From NCBI GenBank assembly GCA_021927905.1, contig BLLK01000020.1, forward strand, positions 620,001 through 684,000: 64,000 nt of DNA, read 5' to 3'. Below, one piece after another: positions 1 through 10,551 of this stretch. The position numbers were made by a program, and so were the translations under genes. The notes below the pieces were generated by a model. That model was not told the origin of the DNA, did no database searches, and saw only the letters and a list, made by a program, of their open reading frames with translations. Each line of letters starts with the position of its first letter. Position 1 is the stretch's first letter. The stretch is from Chaetoceros tenuissimus. Taxonomy: Eukaryota > Bacillariophyta > Thalassiosirophyceae > Chaetocerotales > Chaetocerotaceae.

Positions 1-542
<542 letters not shown>

Positions 543-932
543 GATGAGGTTATCTTGAGTGAATTTTTATACTCTAATCTTTCAGATAGAAACAGTTTTT
601 GCCTTTCACATCATATATATCGAAAAAGAACAAAAGATCGAGAAATGAGCTGAAGATGTGAAAGATACCTTTTGACATTGATGACATCATTGACTTCAGA
701 GAATGGCTTAGCTAAAGATACAAAAGAGATAAAGATGGAAAGAAAAGAGAAAGATATATAAAAGTGACACGCGTAAGGCCACAAAAATCTTTCTCATTCA
801 AAATGAACAAACGCAGCCTTTCTGCAAATTCTATTGCCTTTCTTTGAACTGAGGACTGAGGATCCAATCACTTTCACATTCATCTTTCAAGGAATCTATA
901 TTACCAAAACTTATTCAAAGTAGACTATAAAT
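543..932. other. Divergent intergenic region
   Basis: This stretch separates two divergently transcribed genes and should hold both promoters. A 10-bp inverted repeat, CTTTCACATC at 603-612 and its complement at 655-664, is the only structure I noticed. No gene is seen. Confidence 0.5.
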
Positions 933-1958
933 ATGAGATGCAATAGGATATCATCTTTCTCGACTTGGAGTCTCCTCCTGTCATTACTCATCTCGTTCAC
1001 AAAATCATCAGATGCATCCAAAGCCTTTCTTCCTTCATCTTCTACTTCCTCCATTCCAAGAGGAGGAGCAACATCGACATTGACTCCAGAAGCAAAGGAA
1101 GCCATTCAAAATTATCGCCTCTCCCAACAGCACCTTCTTCAACTTCGATCAACATATTTATCTGAAGCATTGTCTGCACGAGGCATACACATTGGACCAA
1201 CCATTACAGACGTTTCAACACCAGAAGGAGCGAAACCACCTCAACCAACTGATTGGGACTGTGCAATTTCTACATATGATCATCCTAAATCTTGCTTGTA
1301 TAGTTTTGACGCAGAGCCAAATACCAAAGTATTGGCACCAGTAGGTACTACACAATACATTTCCTTAAAAGCTTTGAATAGATTGAGACGAATGGATCCT
1401 ACCAAGGTGGAACCTATGTGGCATTCTCAATATGCAATTTTGGATAGTTGGTTCAAGGATACATCTGAATTTTCATTGTTGCAATTTGTCAATTGGAAGG
1501 GATTCATTGTATCCACTATTTTATTGGATCTAGGAAAAGGAATGGCTTTAAAGGGTTTGTTGATGGTTTCTTGTCTAATGGGATTATTGGTTGCCATGCC
1601 TGTTTTGGAAGTGATTTTGAGTCGCTTCTTGACAAGTAGTCTTTTGTGGATGAAATGGATGAGTTGGGGTAGATTTGTACATGCTGCTCTTCCGCTCAAG
1701 ATTTTGATTGGACAAATGGCTTGGAAGTTTTTAGCAGGTAGCTTTGGAAAATTGGAGAGTGCTGTTAGAGATTATATTGTAGAATTGGAATGTAACATCT
1801 TGGAAGAAAGTATTCCAGTGACTGTTAGAGATGATGATGATGATGACGAAGTTGACGCTATGGACGGAGATGCTGATCTTGACTTGAGTGAAGAGGATGA
1901 TATGGAAGAATCTTCAGAAGAGTATGATGACTATGATGATTATGATGACGATTATTAA
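933..1958 (+). CDS. Hypothetical membrane protein with plastid-type leader and acidic tail
   Basis: 341 aa, single exon, ATG at 933. The N-terminus has a hydrophobic signal (residues about 10-22) followed by a Ser-rich stretch with SKAFLPSSS, which resembles the A|F cleavage site of stramenopile bipartite plastid leaders, and then PRGGA. Residues about 60-190 look soluble. Two or more hydrophobic segments follow (about 185-260, rich in Leu/Met/Trp). The last 45 residues are almost all Asp/Glu/Tyr, ending in a DDYDDYDDDY repeat. I do not recognise the family. Plastid or endomembrane location is inferred only from the leader. Its 3' end converges on the gene at 2131-2772. Confidence 0.7.
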   Translation: MRCNRISSFSTWSLLLSLLISFTKSSDASKAFLPSSSTSSIPRGGATSTLTPEAKEAIQNYRLSQQHLLQLRSTYLSEALSARGIHIGPTITDVSTPEGAKPPQPTDWDCAISTYDHPKSCLYSFDAEPNTKVLAPVGTTQYISLKALNRLRRMDPTKVEPMWHSQYAILDSWFKDTSEFSLLQFVNWKGFIVSTILLDLGKGMALKGLLMVSCLMGLLVAMPVLEVILSRFLTSSLLWMKWMSWGRFVHAALPLKILIGQMAWKFLAGSFGKLESAVRDYIVELECNILEESIPVTVRDDDDDDEVDAMDGDADLDLSEEDDMEESSEEYDDYDDYDDDY

Positions 1959-2130
1959 CTTTTATTTATAGACATGGTCTTACTTAAATTTAGAATCGTA
2001 CACTTCTACGTAAAGAATGCGTTTAGTAGACATGGTGTTAACTCTTTATATTTAATAAACTACATTGAATTTACACAAGAATACTCGTGATAATGTATAT
2101 GCACCCCTTTGTTTTGCTTCTCTTGGTACT

Positions 2131-2772
2131 TTATACCATTCTCGCGAAACTAGAGTTTGGAGCTCCTTGATCAGAAACTTCGCTATTCTTGGAACGTCTT
2201 CTTCTTCTCAAAAGAACAAGAGCAATGAGACTAACAACAATAAGTGAAACTCCACCAAGAGCAGCCTTTGTGTATCCAGCCATAGCTCCTTGTACCTTTG
2301 CAGAACAAACAATTACTCTGTCATTTCCAAAGTCGATCTTAGCCTCGGCAGTACCAAAAGCAGCGTTTGCAATCGAGGAAGCCCAGTGACCTGAACCATC
2401 AGGAATGGTGAGCTCAGTCTCAATAGCGTATGTCCCAGCCCCACCAGCTTGACAATTTTCAACCCCAGCATATTCACAGAGATCCATATTCTCCTCGTTC
2501 AAGAATTCATAAGCCTTGAAAGAAGCTGCCTTCAAAGAAGCTGTAACATCTGCTCCATAATAGTTTGCAAAATCTTCTCCGAGGTCCACTGAAGCTGCTA
2601 CAGTAGCAGTAGATCCCCAAGTACATAAACCATCACATGTAAATACTGCGTCTGTGATGTCGAGTACTTCAGTGGACCCATTACATCCATTAAAAGTAAC
2701 TGTGAATTCTACTGCTCGAGCCACATTTACGAGAGCAGCAAGGAGAGTGATAGAACGGAGAATGGAGTTCAT
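2131..2772 (-). CDS. Small type I membrane protein, unknown function
   Basis: 213 aa, single exon, ATG at 2772. Residues 1-20 form a signal peptide ending near NVARA|VEF. The ectodomain (about 21-165) contains six Cys, probably disulfide-paired (for example TCDGLCTW and LCEYAGVENC). One transmembrane helix (about 170-188, GGVSLIVVSLIALVLL) is followed by a basic stop-transfer RRRRRSK and a short cytoplasmic tail. This is a surface protein of unknown ligand; I do not recognise the domain. It converges with the upstream plus-strand gene. Confidence 0.72.
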   Translation of the reverse strand: MNSILRSITLLAALVNVARAVEFTVTFNGCNGSTEVLDITDAVFTCDGLCTWGSTATVAASVDLGEDFANYYGADVTASLKAASFKAYEFLNEENMDLCEYAGVENCQAGGAGTYAIETELTIPDGSGHWASSIANAAFGTAEAKIDFGNDRVIVCSAKVQGAMAGYTKAALGGVSLIVVSLIALVLLRRRRRSKNSEVSDQGAPNSSFARMV

Positions 2773-3360
2773 TTTAGATATATTGAGTATTATGTCAGGT
2801 GTAAATGATCAGTATTGAGTATGTTGTATTGTTGTATTGTCGAACAAAGAAGAGATTTCCTCTCCTTTTTTTGTAAACTATGTGCACCTCTCTCCGAATT
2901 GAGTCCCGTAGCCAATGCTTTCAAGATCCAATTGACACTAATTCTACTTAAATAGAAATACGCATTGTTTTGTTTTCATTTGAAAGTTAATAAAAGAGCT
3001 TCTTCGAAAAATGATGTGTGAATGTGATTTATGACAAAGGTAAGTATTATCTTGAAATAGAAGCAAAAACTAAAACCCAGACCAATACACAATGCTCGTA
3101 ACATGCCATAGTCAAGAAAGAAGGCCTCATTTTTTATTTTTCGAAGTTCATTTTACTCGATTACTTTTTCTATGATAATCCATATTATCATGCTAGTGAA
3201 TCTGTTTACTTTTCATGGGCTTACACTTCCATCGAACATATTTGTGACTACTATTCCCCCTTTAGTTGGTATAAAATTATTCCGATGATAATCCATTTAC
3301 AAATGCTTCTGTTACTAATGCTGGTCAGTCTCAGCTAGCATTTTATAACTACCAGATCAA
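2773..3360. other. Intergenic, no gene seen
   Basis: About 590 bp of AT-rich sequence between the promoter side of the 2131-2772 gene and the 3' end of the F-box-like gene. No ORF, RNA gene or repeat could be supported. Confidence 0.5.
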
Positions 3361-4381
3361 TTAGAAAACATCACTATATGCAGATACGACGAATTTTCCG
3401 TCATTTTCGTCTGAAGCTTTGAGTTCGAAATCGCACATTGTCCAGTCTTCGCTCCTTCCATATTCATCGACTAAGCACTCATGCATAGATATGTACAATA
3501 TCTTTCTGAGTAAAACCATCAAAAAGGCTATCAACACTGTGGAAATATACGACGACGTCTTTCTCCATGTTGTTCTTCTTCTTCGAAAATTTCTTGTATA
3601 AGACTTTATTATAAAGCTGATGGTTCTGTTTCGAAGTAGTGCCAAAACGTGAAAGGCTTTTGAAATCGGTTTTGGTTTCGTAGTAACTATCAAGAAAGGA
3701 TAAGATCCTCAAAGAAACTTCGTCGGGTAGAGACGAGAGTGGAGAACAAGATTCGTTATTTTTTGCCGGCAAAATTTTCTTTTTGCCTTGGCATGATTGG
3801 GAAAGGTGTTGAATGTTGGTTGATAGTCTGCTTCTCAACTCTGCACGCATTTCCTTCCATTGTCTTTGCTGTCTACGTTCATTTCCACTCCAACTTTTTC
3901 TCCATTCCTGCTCCCATTCCGAGTCAGAATCTTCTTCTCCCTCTAAATTATCAGTCATTTGGAGGAGATCCACTAAAGCTCTTTCTCTCACAATGAGCTG
4001 ATGGTAGGCAATATCAAGCAATGCCCTATCCAAGTTGGCTTTTCCAGTTCTGATCTTTACTTCGAATGTTCGTTCACCTGTGATCATATGCAAATGATGT
4101 TCTTCAGTTTCAACCCCACATCTACGGAACAAATTTTCACTATCGATCCAAAACCAGTAACCACGATGTTTAGATTTCGAACTTTTATTAAATCCTTCGT
4201 GTATAATGACACTAACTTCAGGTGCATTCATATCTTCGTAAGTGGGCATACTTGTTTCCTTGACTGTATTATAAAGTAACTGCTTCAAAGACCTCGAGTC
4301 AGTTGTGTAGAAAGCTGAGCTTGCTTTCGAGACCTGTTTGATAGCTTCATTTAGCTCTACTAAATATTCCTGAGTGGCCAT
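3361..4381 (-). CDS. F-box-like protein, copy 1, with a C-terminal frameshift
   Basis: The main frame runs 4381-3479 (300 aa). Residues about 1-150 are a region I do not recognise; a charged linker with EEDSDSEWEQEW follows, then an F-box-like segment at about 217-265 (LPDEVSLRILSFL, then FKSLSRFGTTSKQNHQLY). F-box proteins recruit substrates to SCF ubiquitin ligases; that role is inferred from the motif. The frame ends early with DIVHIYA. Compared with the neighbouring copy (4682-5820), four extra bases near 3485-3492 shift the frame; the conserved tail MHECLVDEYGRSEDW carries on in another frame to 3361. So either the last ~43 residues have been lost and the gene survives shortened, or it is becoming a pseudogene. 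The F-box body is intact. Confidence 0.6.
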
Positions 4382-4681
4382 GATTGTTTTCTAGTGAATA
4401 GTATAACAATTGCTATTCAATAGCAGGTTTTGAAAGTAAGAAGAAGATTTTTTCGTCTTTATTTTTTCGAATTTGAAAAAAATTGATTTGATTTCATTGT
4501 ACGGTATAATACTTGCATTATATTATTCGAAGTAATTTTTATTCCACTATTTGTCCCAAATTTTCCCAATAGTTAGTGAAATATCATACTGTTGAAATCT
4601 ACTTACATGCTTCTGTCGATCACTCAGATCATTGACGAATCTGCCTCAGCTAGAATTTGGCACCTACAATAGCAATTGAAA
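4382..4681. other. Spacer between F-box-like copies
   Basis: About 300 bp, very AT-rich, holding the presumed promoter of copy 1. No gene seen. Confidence 0.45.
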
Positions 4682-5820
4682 TTAGAGGGCATGATTAGAT
4701 GTTGATACGACGAATTTCCCGTCATTTTCGTCTGAAGCTTTGAATTCAAAATCGCAGGTACCCCAGTCTTAGCTCCTTCCATATTCATAGATCAAGCATT
4801 CGTGCATATCAATGATATCTTGCTGAGTAAACCCATCAAAGAGGCTATCAATACTATGGTAATGAATGACAACCTTTTTATCCATATTGCCTTTATCTTT
4901 TGCAAAAATCATATATAGAACTCTATAATATATCTGATGGTTCTGTTTTGAAGTAGCACCAAAATTGGAGAGACTCTTCATGTCATTGCTGCTGTAACTG
5001 CAACTACTCCAGGGACATTGTAGAAAAGACAAGATCCTCAACGAAATTTCGTCTGGTAGAGCTGCAAATGAAGGAAATGATTCGTGGACATTTGCAGATA
5101 AAGTAGTACCCTCTTCTACATCTTTCATTTCAGTTTGGCAAGCTTTGACAATCTTTTGAATATTGGCAGCGAGTCTACTTCTCAACTCTGCACGCATCTC
5201 CTTCCACTGTATGTGACGTCACTTCTTGTATAGTCTTGCTCCCATTCAGAGTCAGAATCTTCTTCCTCGAGGGTTTCAGTTTTTTCAAGTAGCTCACACA
5301 AAGCACCTTCTCTTGCAATTAGCTGATGATATGCAATGTCAACACTGCCCTATCTATATTAGCCTTGCCAGTCCTAATCTTGAATTCACATGTTCTCTCA
5401 CGAATGACTAAATGCAAATGATTTTCTTCAATCTCAACTCCACTTCTATCAAACATGTTCTTCTCATTCCATACGACATAGCCGCGATGCTTCGATTCCG
5501 AACCTTGGTACCATCCAGAATGAATAATGATACTAACTTCGGGAGCTGTCATATCTTCGTAGACGGGCATAGTACCAAGTGGCACATGATAGTTCTTATA
5601 TGACCACTTTCTAGTCTGCTTGAACGTGTCATAAAGTAATTTCTTCAAAGAGGTCGATTGTTCATCAGGATAGAACTTTGGCTTGTAGTTTGGTTGAAGA
5701 CGTTGCCGCCATTCTAGTTCCTCGTCCTCAAACTGTTCTTATAAACATGGGCCAGCTGATTGCATTCGTACGCTCTTTCATAGCTTCATTTAGCTCTACT
5801 AAATATTCTGCAGTAACCAT
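4682..5820 (-). pseudogene. F-box-like protein, copy 2, decayed tandem duplicate
   Basis: A diverged tandem copy of the gene at 3361-4381. Matching blocks run in order on the minus strand: MVTAEYLVELNEAMK (5820), the middle block VYEDMTAPEVSIIIHSGW (about 5570), EEEDSDSEWEQ (about 5260), then the F-box segment LPDEISLRILSFLQC and the tail DMHECLIYEYGRS (about 4790). Compared with copy 1 the frame changes near 5733, near 5340 and near 5215, and a TAA falls inside the conserved tail at about 4769 where copy 1 reads Glu. Copy 2 also carries an extra 20-30 residues after the start (EQFEDEELEWRQ). Three frame changes plus a stop make a pseudogene much more likely than unusual splicing. Confidence 0.72.
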
Positions 5821-6149
5821 AGTTTCTAGTGAATAGTATAGCAAATGCACTTGCGGTAGTATGCAAAGATGGTAAGGTAGGAATAAGAATCTTCTATTAG
5901 CTTCATAATTGAAAATTGAAAAATTCTGATGTTGATGGTATCTCCGTCGACATCTCTGTATAAGGCCATTTGACATCACAGAGTTCAATGACAGGCATTG
6001 ACATGGGATATTTTGAATTCTATCAACAACAAAAACGTCGTTATGATTCATGATTATACATGATTACCTTCAAATACTAGAATTGCTGTTGTAACTTTAT
6101 CATTCCTTTCAAAGAAAAGCAAAGCTCAAGAACCAACTGGATATCCATC
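5821..6149. other. Divergent intergenic region
   Basis: About 330 bp between the F-box-like copy 2 and the sulfotransferase gene. It carries the presumed sulfotransferase promoter. Nothing else seen. Confidence 0.45.
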
Positions 6150-7262
6150 ATGACGACATCTATGCTAAAAGCGGGTATCATGCTCATAGGCATGTTTTGC
6201 ACTTCTCATATTATATATTCGTCTTTTCAGAATGAAGCACTATTATTCCAAGGATCCTCGAGATTCCTTGCAAAACGAGGGGCTTTGGAATTGGATGAAA
6301 ACCCAAGTGGATTTATAATTTTGGGAATGCATCGATCTGGAACATCGATGCTTTCAGGTCTTTTAGTAAAGGGATTTGGATACAACCCTGGTAATGATTT
6401 GATGGAAGCAACTGGTGATAATGAAAAAGGTTACTTTGAACTCATGCCTGTTGTAGAACAGAATTCTGTTTTCTTGTATGATCAGTTGCTGCATGGAAAT
6501 TGGAGTAGAGGCCTTTTGGATGGCTGGAATCATTCCAATGTGGACTCATTTAATCATGAAATTGCTATTCAACGTGCTCTGAATGGTGAAATTGATGTGA
6601 CGAATTTAAGAAATGCTACGAAACAATTGAATGATCCAAATATTGAACCATGGCTAATGAAGGATCCTCGAATGTGTATTACTATAAGATCTTGGCTACC
6701 TTTCCTTACTTCCAAACCGGCGGTAGTATTTACATATCGTAACCCGCTCAGTGTCGCAATGTCACTCCAGAAACGAGATGGAATGCATTTGAGAAATGGT
6801 TTGCAATTGTGGTTACAGTACAATAAAGCTGCGATACAAAATTCTAATGATTTGTGCAGAATTTTTTCGAACAATGACGCTATATTAAAGGATCCCTTCC
6901 ATGAAGTGAATCGCATTTCAGATGAACTCCATACGAAATGTGGTGTTCCTCTTCCTCCTCGTCAAATAACACATGATATTGTAGATGATTTCATAGACCC
7001 TGCTTTGCAACATGGTAAGAAGGAGGTTGAAGTTAAAGACACTCCAATAAAAGTTATTGAGACCTATGGGGATTGTCAAATTCATGAATTTGGTAGTCTT
7101 TTATCTGATGATGATTTGCATAAAAAGTTTGAATTGGATATATATCTCAAGGCAATGAGGGTTTTCTGCGATCTCCAGTCTGGAGCAGCATATGATTCAA
7201 AGTATGTATGGCCTCTTATGAATATGCCAAAGGAACAAGAATCTATCGTTTCAATTGCGTAA
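6150..7262 (+). CDS. Golgi-type sulfotransferase, P-loop family
   Basis: 370 aa, single exon, ATG at 6150. Residues about 5-25 form a signal anchor, so a type II Golgi membrane topology is likely. The PAPS-binding 5'-phosphosulfate loop is GMHRSGTSM at residues 59-67. The 3'-phosphate region follows as WLMKDPRMCI and AVVFTYRNPLSVAMSLQKR (about residues 171-210). The fold transfers sulfate from PAPS to sugars, tyrosine or other acceptors; the acceptor cannot be read from sequence. A near copy of the last codons and 3' UTR lies at 9394-9526. Convergent with the HSF gene downstream. Confidence 0.82.
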   Translation: MTTSMLKAGIMLIGMFCTSHIIYSSFQNEALLFQGSSRFLAKRGALELDENPSGFIILGMHRSGTSMLSGLLVKGFGYNPGNDLMEATGDNEKGYFELMPVVEQNSVFLYDQLLHGNWSRGLLDGWNHSNVDSFNHEIAIQRALNGEIDVTNLRNATKQLNDPNIEPWLMKDPRMCITIRSWLPFLTSKPAVVFTYRNPLSVAMSLQKRDGMHLRNGLQLWLQYNKAAIQNSNDLCRIFSNNDAILKDPFHEVNRISDELHTKCGVPLPPRQITHDIVDDFIDPALQHGKKEVEVKDTPIKVIETYGDCQIHEFGSLLSDDDLHKKFELDIYLKAMRVFCDLQSGAAYDSKYVWPLMNMPKEQESIVSIA

Positions 7263-7410
7263 TAATTGTATTATTTAAGAACATCGTTTCCATGCTACAT
7301 TGTTGCTTTACTTACGAAAACGTTAACATGTAAACCTGCTGCACCTTCTAATCTCTCTCCACATGGAAGTATAAGAAATGTACATTAGACTTAAGTAGAA
7401 GCTTATGGTA

Positions 7411-8586
7411 TTACTCCTTCAAAGGGTCTTCTAGAATGTCTTTTAGCATTGCATTAATCAGCGACTGTCTGTTCGCTATGTTTCCCTGTAGTTGATGGAA
7501 CAACACTAACTCTTCATCTTCTCGTCGCTCGGAGTAGTTCCAATCTTTGCGGTGGAAGGTCGATGAACCGGAAAGGTCTTCAATCCTCAAGAACGCCTCA
7601 TCGTCTAATTCACAAGTACTTGAAATCGAGCCATTTTGCACGCAACCTTCTTCACATTCTCGATCAATGAGTGTTATATCATTGTTGACGATATTCATAT
7701 CTGACACAGGGTTTTCTTGCTGTAGCAACTGGTGATCATAGGATAGATGAGATGTTCCTCTTGTTATCGATACACAGGGCAATGGCATAAATCTGCTATG
7801 TCCTAAATCACCTATTGACATGGTATTTCCATGCAATGATGCATGAGAGCTACCATCATTCGGGAACTCTGGTGGGAATTGCGAATCATCATGGATATTT
7901 GTACTAGTACTAGTTCTTGTGTTAGTATCTTCGCTTTGCTGCTTTCTCTTGCTGTCCTTTTGCTCTTTCTTATACAAATCTACCTCCATTCCACTACAAG
8001 TCATCTGTGCAGCTAGACTGTAGTTACCTTTACGAAAGCTCTTGTGAAAGTAAGAAGCAGAATTTGGATCATACTTCTCCTTCTCAGCTTTAGATCTGTG
8101 AGTCTTGATAAAGCCCCATCTATAAAGTTTGCGTTCGAAGCTATCGTATTTTGCTACTTTGAAAAGAGCAGGCAAAACCTTTTCCGCAAACTCGTGAACA
8201 TCTGCAATAACAAGATGATGCTCGTCGGGTTCTTTGATTTTCCAACTGATGATGTGACTATAATTGCTGCATTCTTCCGCTGCATACATGAGCTGGTTAT
8301 CATTGGAATCATGGAGTGACATCAAAATGTAAGGAAGTAATAAGATGAAATTCGAGAACACCTTTTGAAATTCTGTTCTCACCTTTACAGGGAATCGAAT
8401 GGCACGTTCTTTGGACTTTCTCTCATGTTTGCGTTTCCCTGTTAAGAATATTACCATCTCTTCGTAGGGATCATTGTCCCCACCCTCTTGATGTAGTCGT
8501 CTTTCGAAAACTTCTCCTGACTCGGACATGATTTCGTTTGATAGCAATGTATTTTGTATCTTGCTTGTACTTAATGATTGCTTCAT
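7411..8586 (-). CDS. Heat shock factor (HSF-type) transcription factor with in-frame intron
   Basis: The first in-frame ATG is at 8586 (a TTG-initiated frame extends slightly further). The HSF DNA-binding domain is visible as FPVK...NYSHIISWK...YDSFERKLYRWGFIKT, close to the layout of the second HSF at 43986. Between FPVK and LMYAAEE the raw frame carries 30 extra residues (TEFQKVFSNFILLLPYIL and others) that no HSF domain has. They are flanked by a GTGAGA donor at 8382 and a CAG acceptor at 8294-8293, so I read an intron at 8293-8382 (90 bp, in frame and stop-free). Exons 8586-8383 and 8292-7411 give 361 aa. The rest is a Ser/Gln/Glu-rich tail with a nuclear-localisation-like KKEQKDSKRKQQ. 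HSFs are strongly expanded in diatoms. Confidence 0.85.
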   Translation of the reverse strand: MKQSLSTSKIQNTLLSNEIMSESGEVFERRLHQEGGDNDPYEEMVIFLTGKRKHERKSKERAIRFPVKVRTEFQKVFSNFILLLPYILMSLHDSNDNQLMYAAEECSNYSHIISWKIKEPDEHHLVIADVHEFAEKVLPALFKVAKYDSFERKLYRWGFIKTHRSKAEKEKYDPNSASYFHKSFRKGNYSLAAQMTCSGMEVDLYKKEQKDSKRKQQSEDTNTRTSTSTNIHDDSQFPPEFPNDGSSHASLHGNTMSIGDLGHSRFMPLPCVSITRGTSHLSYDHQLLQQENPVSDMNIVNNDITLIDRECEEGCVQNGSISSTCELDDEAFLRIEDLSGSSTFHRKDWNYSERREDEELVLFHQLQGNIANRQSLINAMLKDILEDPLKE

Positions 8587-9393
8587 AAGGGAAATCAAAA
8601 GAAGTCCGGCTGTTCATGGTACATTCATGCTGAACAAGAAACAAACAAGGAAGTATCCAGACAATGAATACCCCTTGCAAAAAAAGGTATGCATGATTTT
8701 ATTTGATAATTATCATTTTTTGGACATAGAAGTTCAATGCTTCCCAAATTCACTGCTCCTCCTTCAACTTCATATTAAAGTTGACAACAAAGTACCTGCA
8801 TGCCTTTGGTTTTGAGCAATACTGTTGCAATGTGTTGGGATGAAATTTGACAAAATGGCAAGCATTTCTTTTTAAAGTTTGGGCAAAGTAAACTTATGCA
8901 TACTCGTAATAAGAATACCTACTTGACTTATTCCATTGAAGAAGTAGCGGTCCTGCCGGGAAGGTGCAAAGGGTTCGATATCCTAAGGCCGGCCTTACAG
9001 TCACGCTCCACATCATCCTACACCTTGATTTTAGAACTTTGGAGGGAGGAAATGAGTTGCCATTTCGATTGGTCATGGTAATGATAACTCCAATCCACAA
9101 GGACACTTCTGTAACGGACTTAGATTTCTTTGACGGATCCGAATTCGATTAGATTGTTGTATTTATTGCCATGAGGCAATTTCTTTCACGTGCGCTTTTT
9201 ATGCTTCTTTGGCAGGTACTGCCTCCTTCATTTCTTGAGAGTTGAGAGTTGACCCAAATTCTCCTTAGTCCATTTGCAACTGCCACGATAAAAAGTCCCA
9301 ACCAAAGTTCATTGGTGTGGTATTTACTCATGAGCTGTGGAAGATATTCTGCAACGTTGGGTTCTTTGTCTAGATCTGAAATATTGACACGTT
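8587..9393. other. Intergenic region with a 14-bp palindrome
   Basis: About 800 bp without a supported gene. Short frames exist on both strands but lack ATG starts or family likeness. A perfect palindrome TAAGGCCGGCCTTA lies at 8984-8997 in a slightly more GC-rich patch. The right edge meets the sulfotransferase 3'-end copy. Confidence 0.45.
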
Positions 9394-9526
9394 GCAATAT
9401 ACCAAAGGAAGAAGAAGCTATCGTTTCAGTTGCGTAATAATGATTTTACTTAAGAACATCGATTCCATGCTACATTGTTGCTTTCCTTACGAAAACGTTA
9501 ACATGTAAACCTGCAGCAACTTCTAA
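9394..9526 (+). pseudogene. Fragment: duplicated 3' end of the sulfotransferase gene
   Basis: About 130 bp closely match 7219-7352, the last codons and 3' UTR of the sulfotransferase. The terminal residues PKEQESIVSIA in the gene appear here as PKEEEAIVSVA, followed by the same TAATAAT stop region and the shared CATGCTACATTGTTGCTTT and ACGAAAACGTTAACATGTAA. The rest of the gene is not recognisable upstream. It is probably the remnant of a tandem duplication whose body was lost. It abuts the stop of the alpha/beta hydrolase on the other strand, so it may now serve as that gene's 3' UTR. Confidence 0.7.
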
Positions 9527-9531
9527 TCTTT

Positions 9532-10551
9532 TTAAACAGTATCCAGAAACTCCTTCACCTTTTCTAGACAATATTCCATTCTCTGTCCCTCAGTGTATAA
9601 CCAATGCCCAGAATTTTCTACACCAATTACATTGGACTTTCCTTTGGAACTTTTCAAGATTTGAACAGATCGATGATCGTGAAACATGATTCTCTTTTCA
9701 GTTCCATACATGTACAAAACTGGTGTCTTTTCCAAATCTTTTGGAAGTGAAAAATCCTGAAATACTTTTTGGCTCTTTCCTGTAAAAATTGCTTTGAACA
9801 TATTTACATATGGATATGCCATATACATCATTCGAAGGGGGTCTAATGGTGTCTTGCGACTTTCAAAGACCTTGGCATCAATCTTGTATGTAGGAGACAG
9901 ACGGAATATTTGCAGAGTGAGTATGAGTGGGATGAAAAGCACTTTTGCCAATTTTTCTGGCAAATGCCGTTGTGAAAGATGCATCAGAGCAAAGATAGAT
10001 CTATATCCTATCGCAATGTATATTTCATACAATGAATAAGGTGCAATCTTTGGAATCAACTCTTTTTCCATTTCCGGATGTGGAGAACCAAGTACATCAA
10101 AATTAATCATTTCCACTTTCCGATCTGGATATTCTTGTCTGTATCTATTGATAAACATGGATCCAGGTGCTACTCCCCAATCATGAAAGATTCCAATCAA
10201 TCTGGGCTTCACACCAATGGTTTTCTCATAGATACTACGTGATTCTACAATCTTTGCTGCTTCACGGAATGCATTCACCATTTCATCAAAAGTATATCCA
10301 TTCTTTTTATATTCTCTCCATGGTTTTTCTGTAGAGTCATGATATCCAGGAAGACAGGTTACACCAACGAATGCATCATTTTGCTCTGCAAATTTTGTGG
10401 CAAATGGGATAAAGCATTCGTGGTCGTCAGGGTAGCCCGCTGAAATTATTGCAATATTTCTCGCAGAAGGAGAACCTATAAGGTAGATCGATCCTCCAAG
10501 CACATCATCTCCAATGGGATAGGTCACTTGTTCTGGCACTGCTGTAGCCAT
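9532..10551 (-). CDS. Alpha/beta-hydrolase, epoxide-hydrolase-like
   Basis: 339 aa, single exon, ATG at 10551. The nucleophile elbow is IFHDWGV (about residues 121-127). HDWG with Asp as nucleophile (D124) is the epoxide hydrolase/dehalogenase signature rather than the Ser of esterases. A helical cap region follows (about 165-260). The C-terminal His lies in NSGHWLYTEGQR (about 318). The acid residue is not obvious in MYGTEKRIMFHDH. An oxyanion HGxP motif is not clear (SAGYPDD sits in its place). There is no signal peptide, so it is probably cytosolic. Substrate unknown. Its 3' end abuts the duplicated sulfotransferase tail. Confidence 0.72.
   Translation of the reverse strand: MATAVPEQVTYPIGDDVLGGSIYLIGSPSARNIAIISAGYPDDHECFIPFATKFAEQNDAFVGVTCLPGYHDSTEKPWREYKKNGYTFDEMVNAFREAAKIVESRSIYEKTIGVKPRLIGIFHDWGVAPGSMFINRYRQEYPDRKVEMINFDVLGSPHPEMEKELIPKIAPYSLYEIYIAIGYRSIFALMHLSQRHLPEKLAKVLFIPLILTLQIFRLSPTYKIDAKVFESRKTPLDPLRMMYMAYPYVNMFKAIFTGKSQKVFQDFSLPKDLEKTPVLYMYGTEKRIMFHDHRSVQILKSSKGKSNVIGVENSGHWLYTEGQRMEYCLEKVKEFLDTV

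Noticed and set aside
8970-8982. GGGTTCGATATCC resembling a tRNA B-box
   Set aside because: No A-box or cloverleaf can be drawn around it on either strand.
9149-9397. 82-codon minus frame with a hydrophobic patch
   Set aside because: It starts at TTG and overlaps the sulfotransferase fragment; no splice partner or family found.
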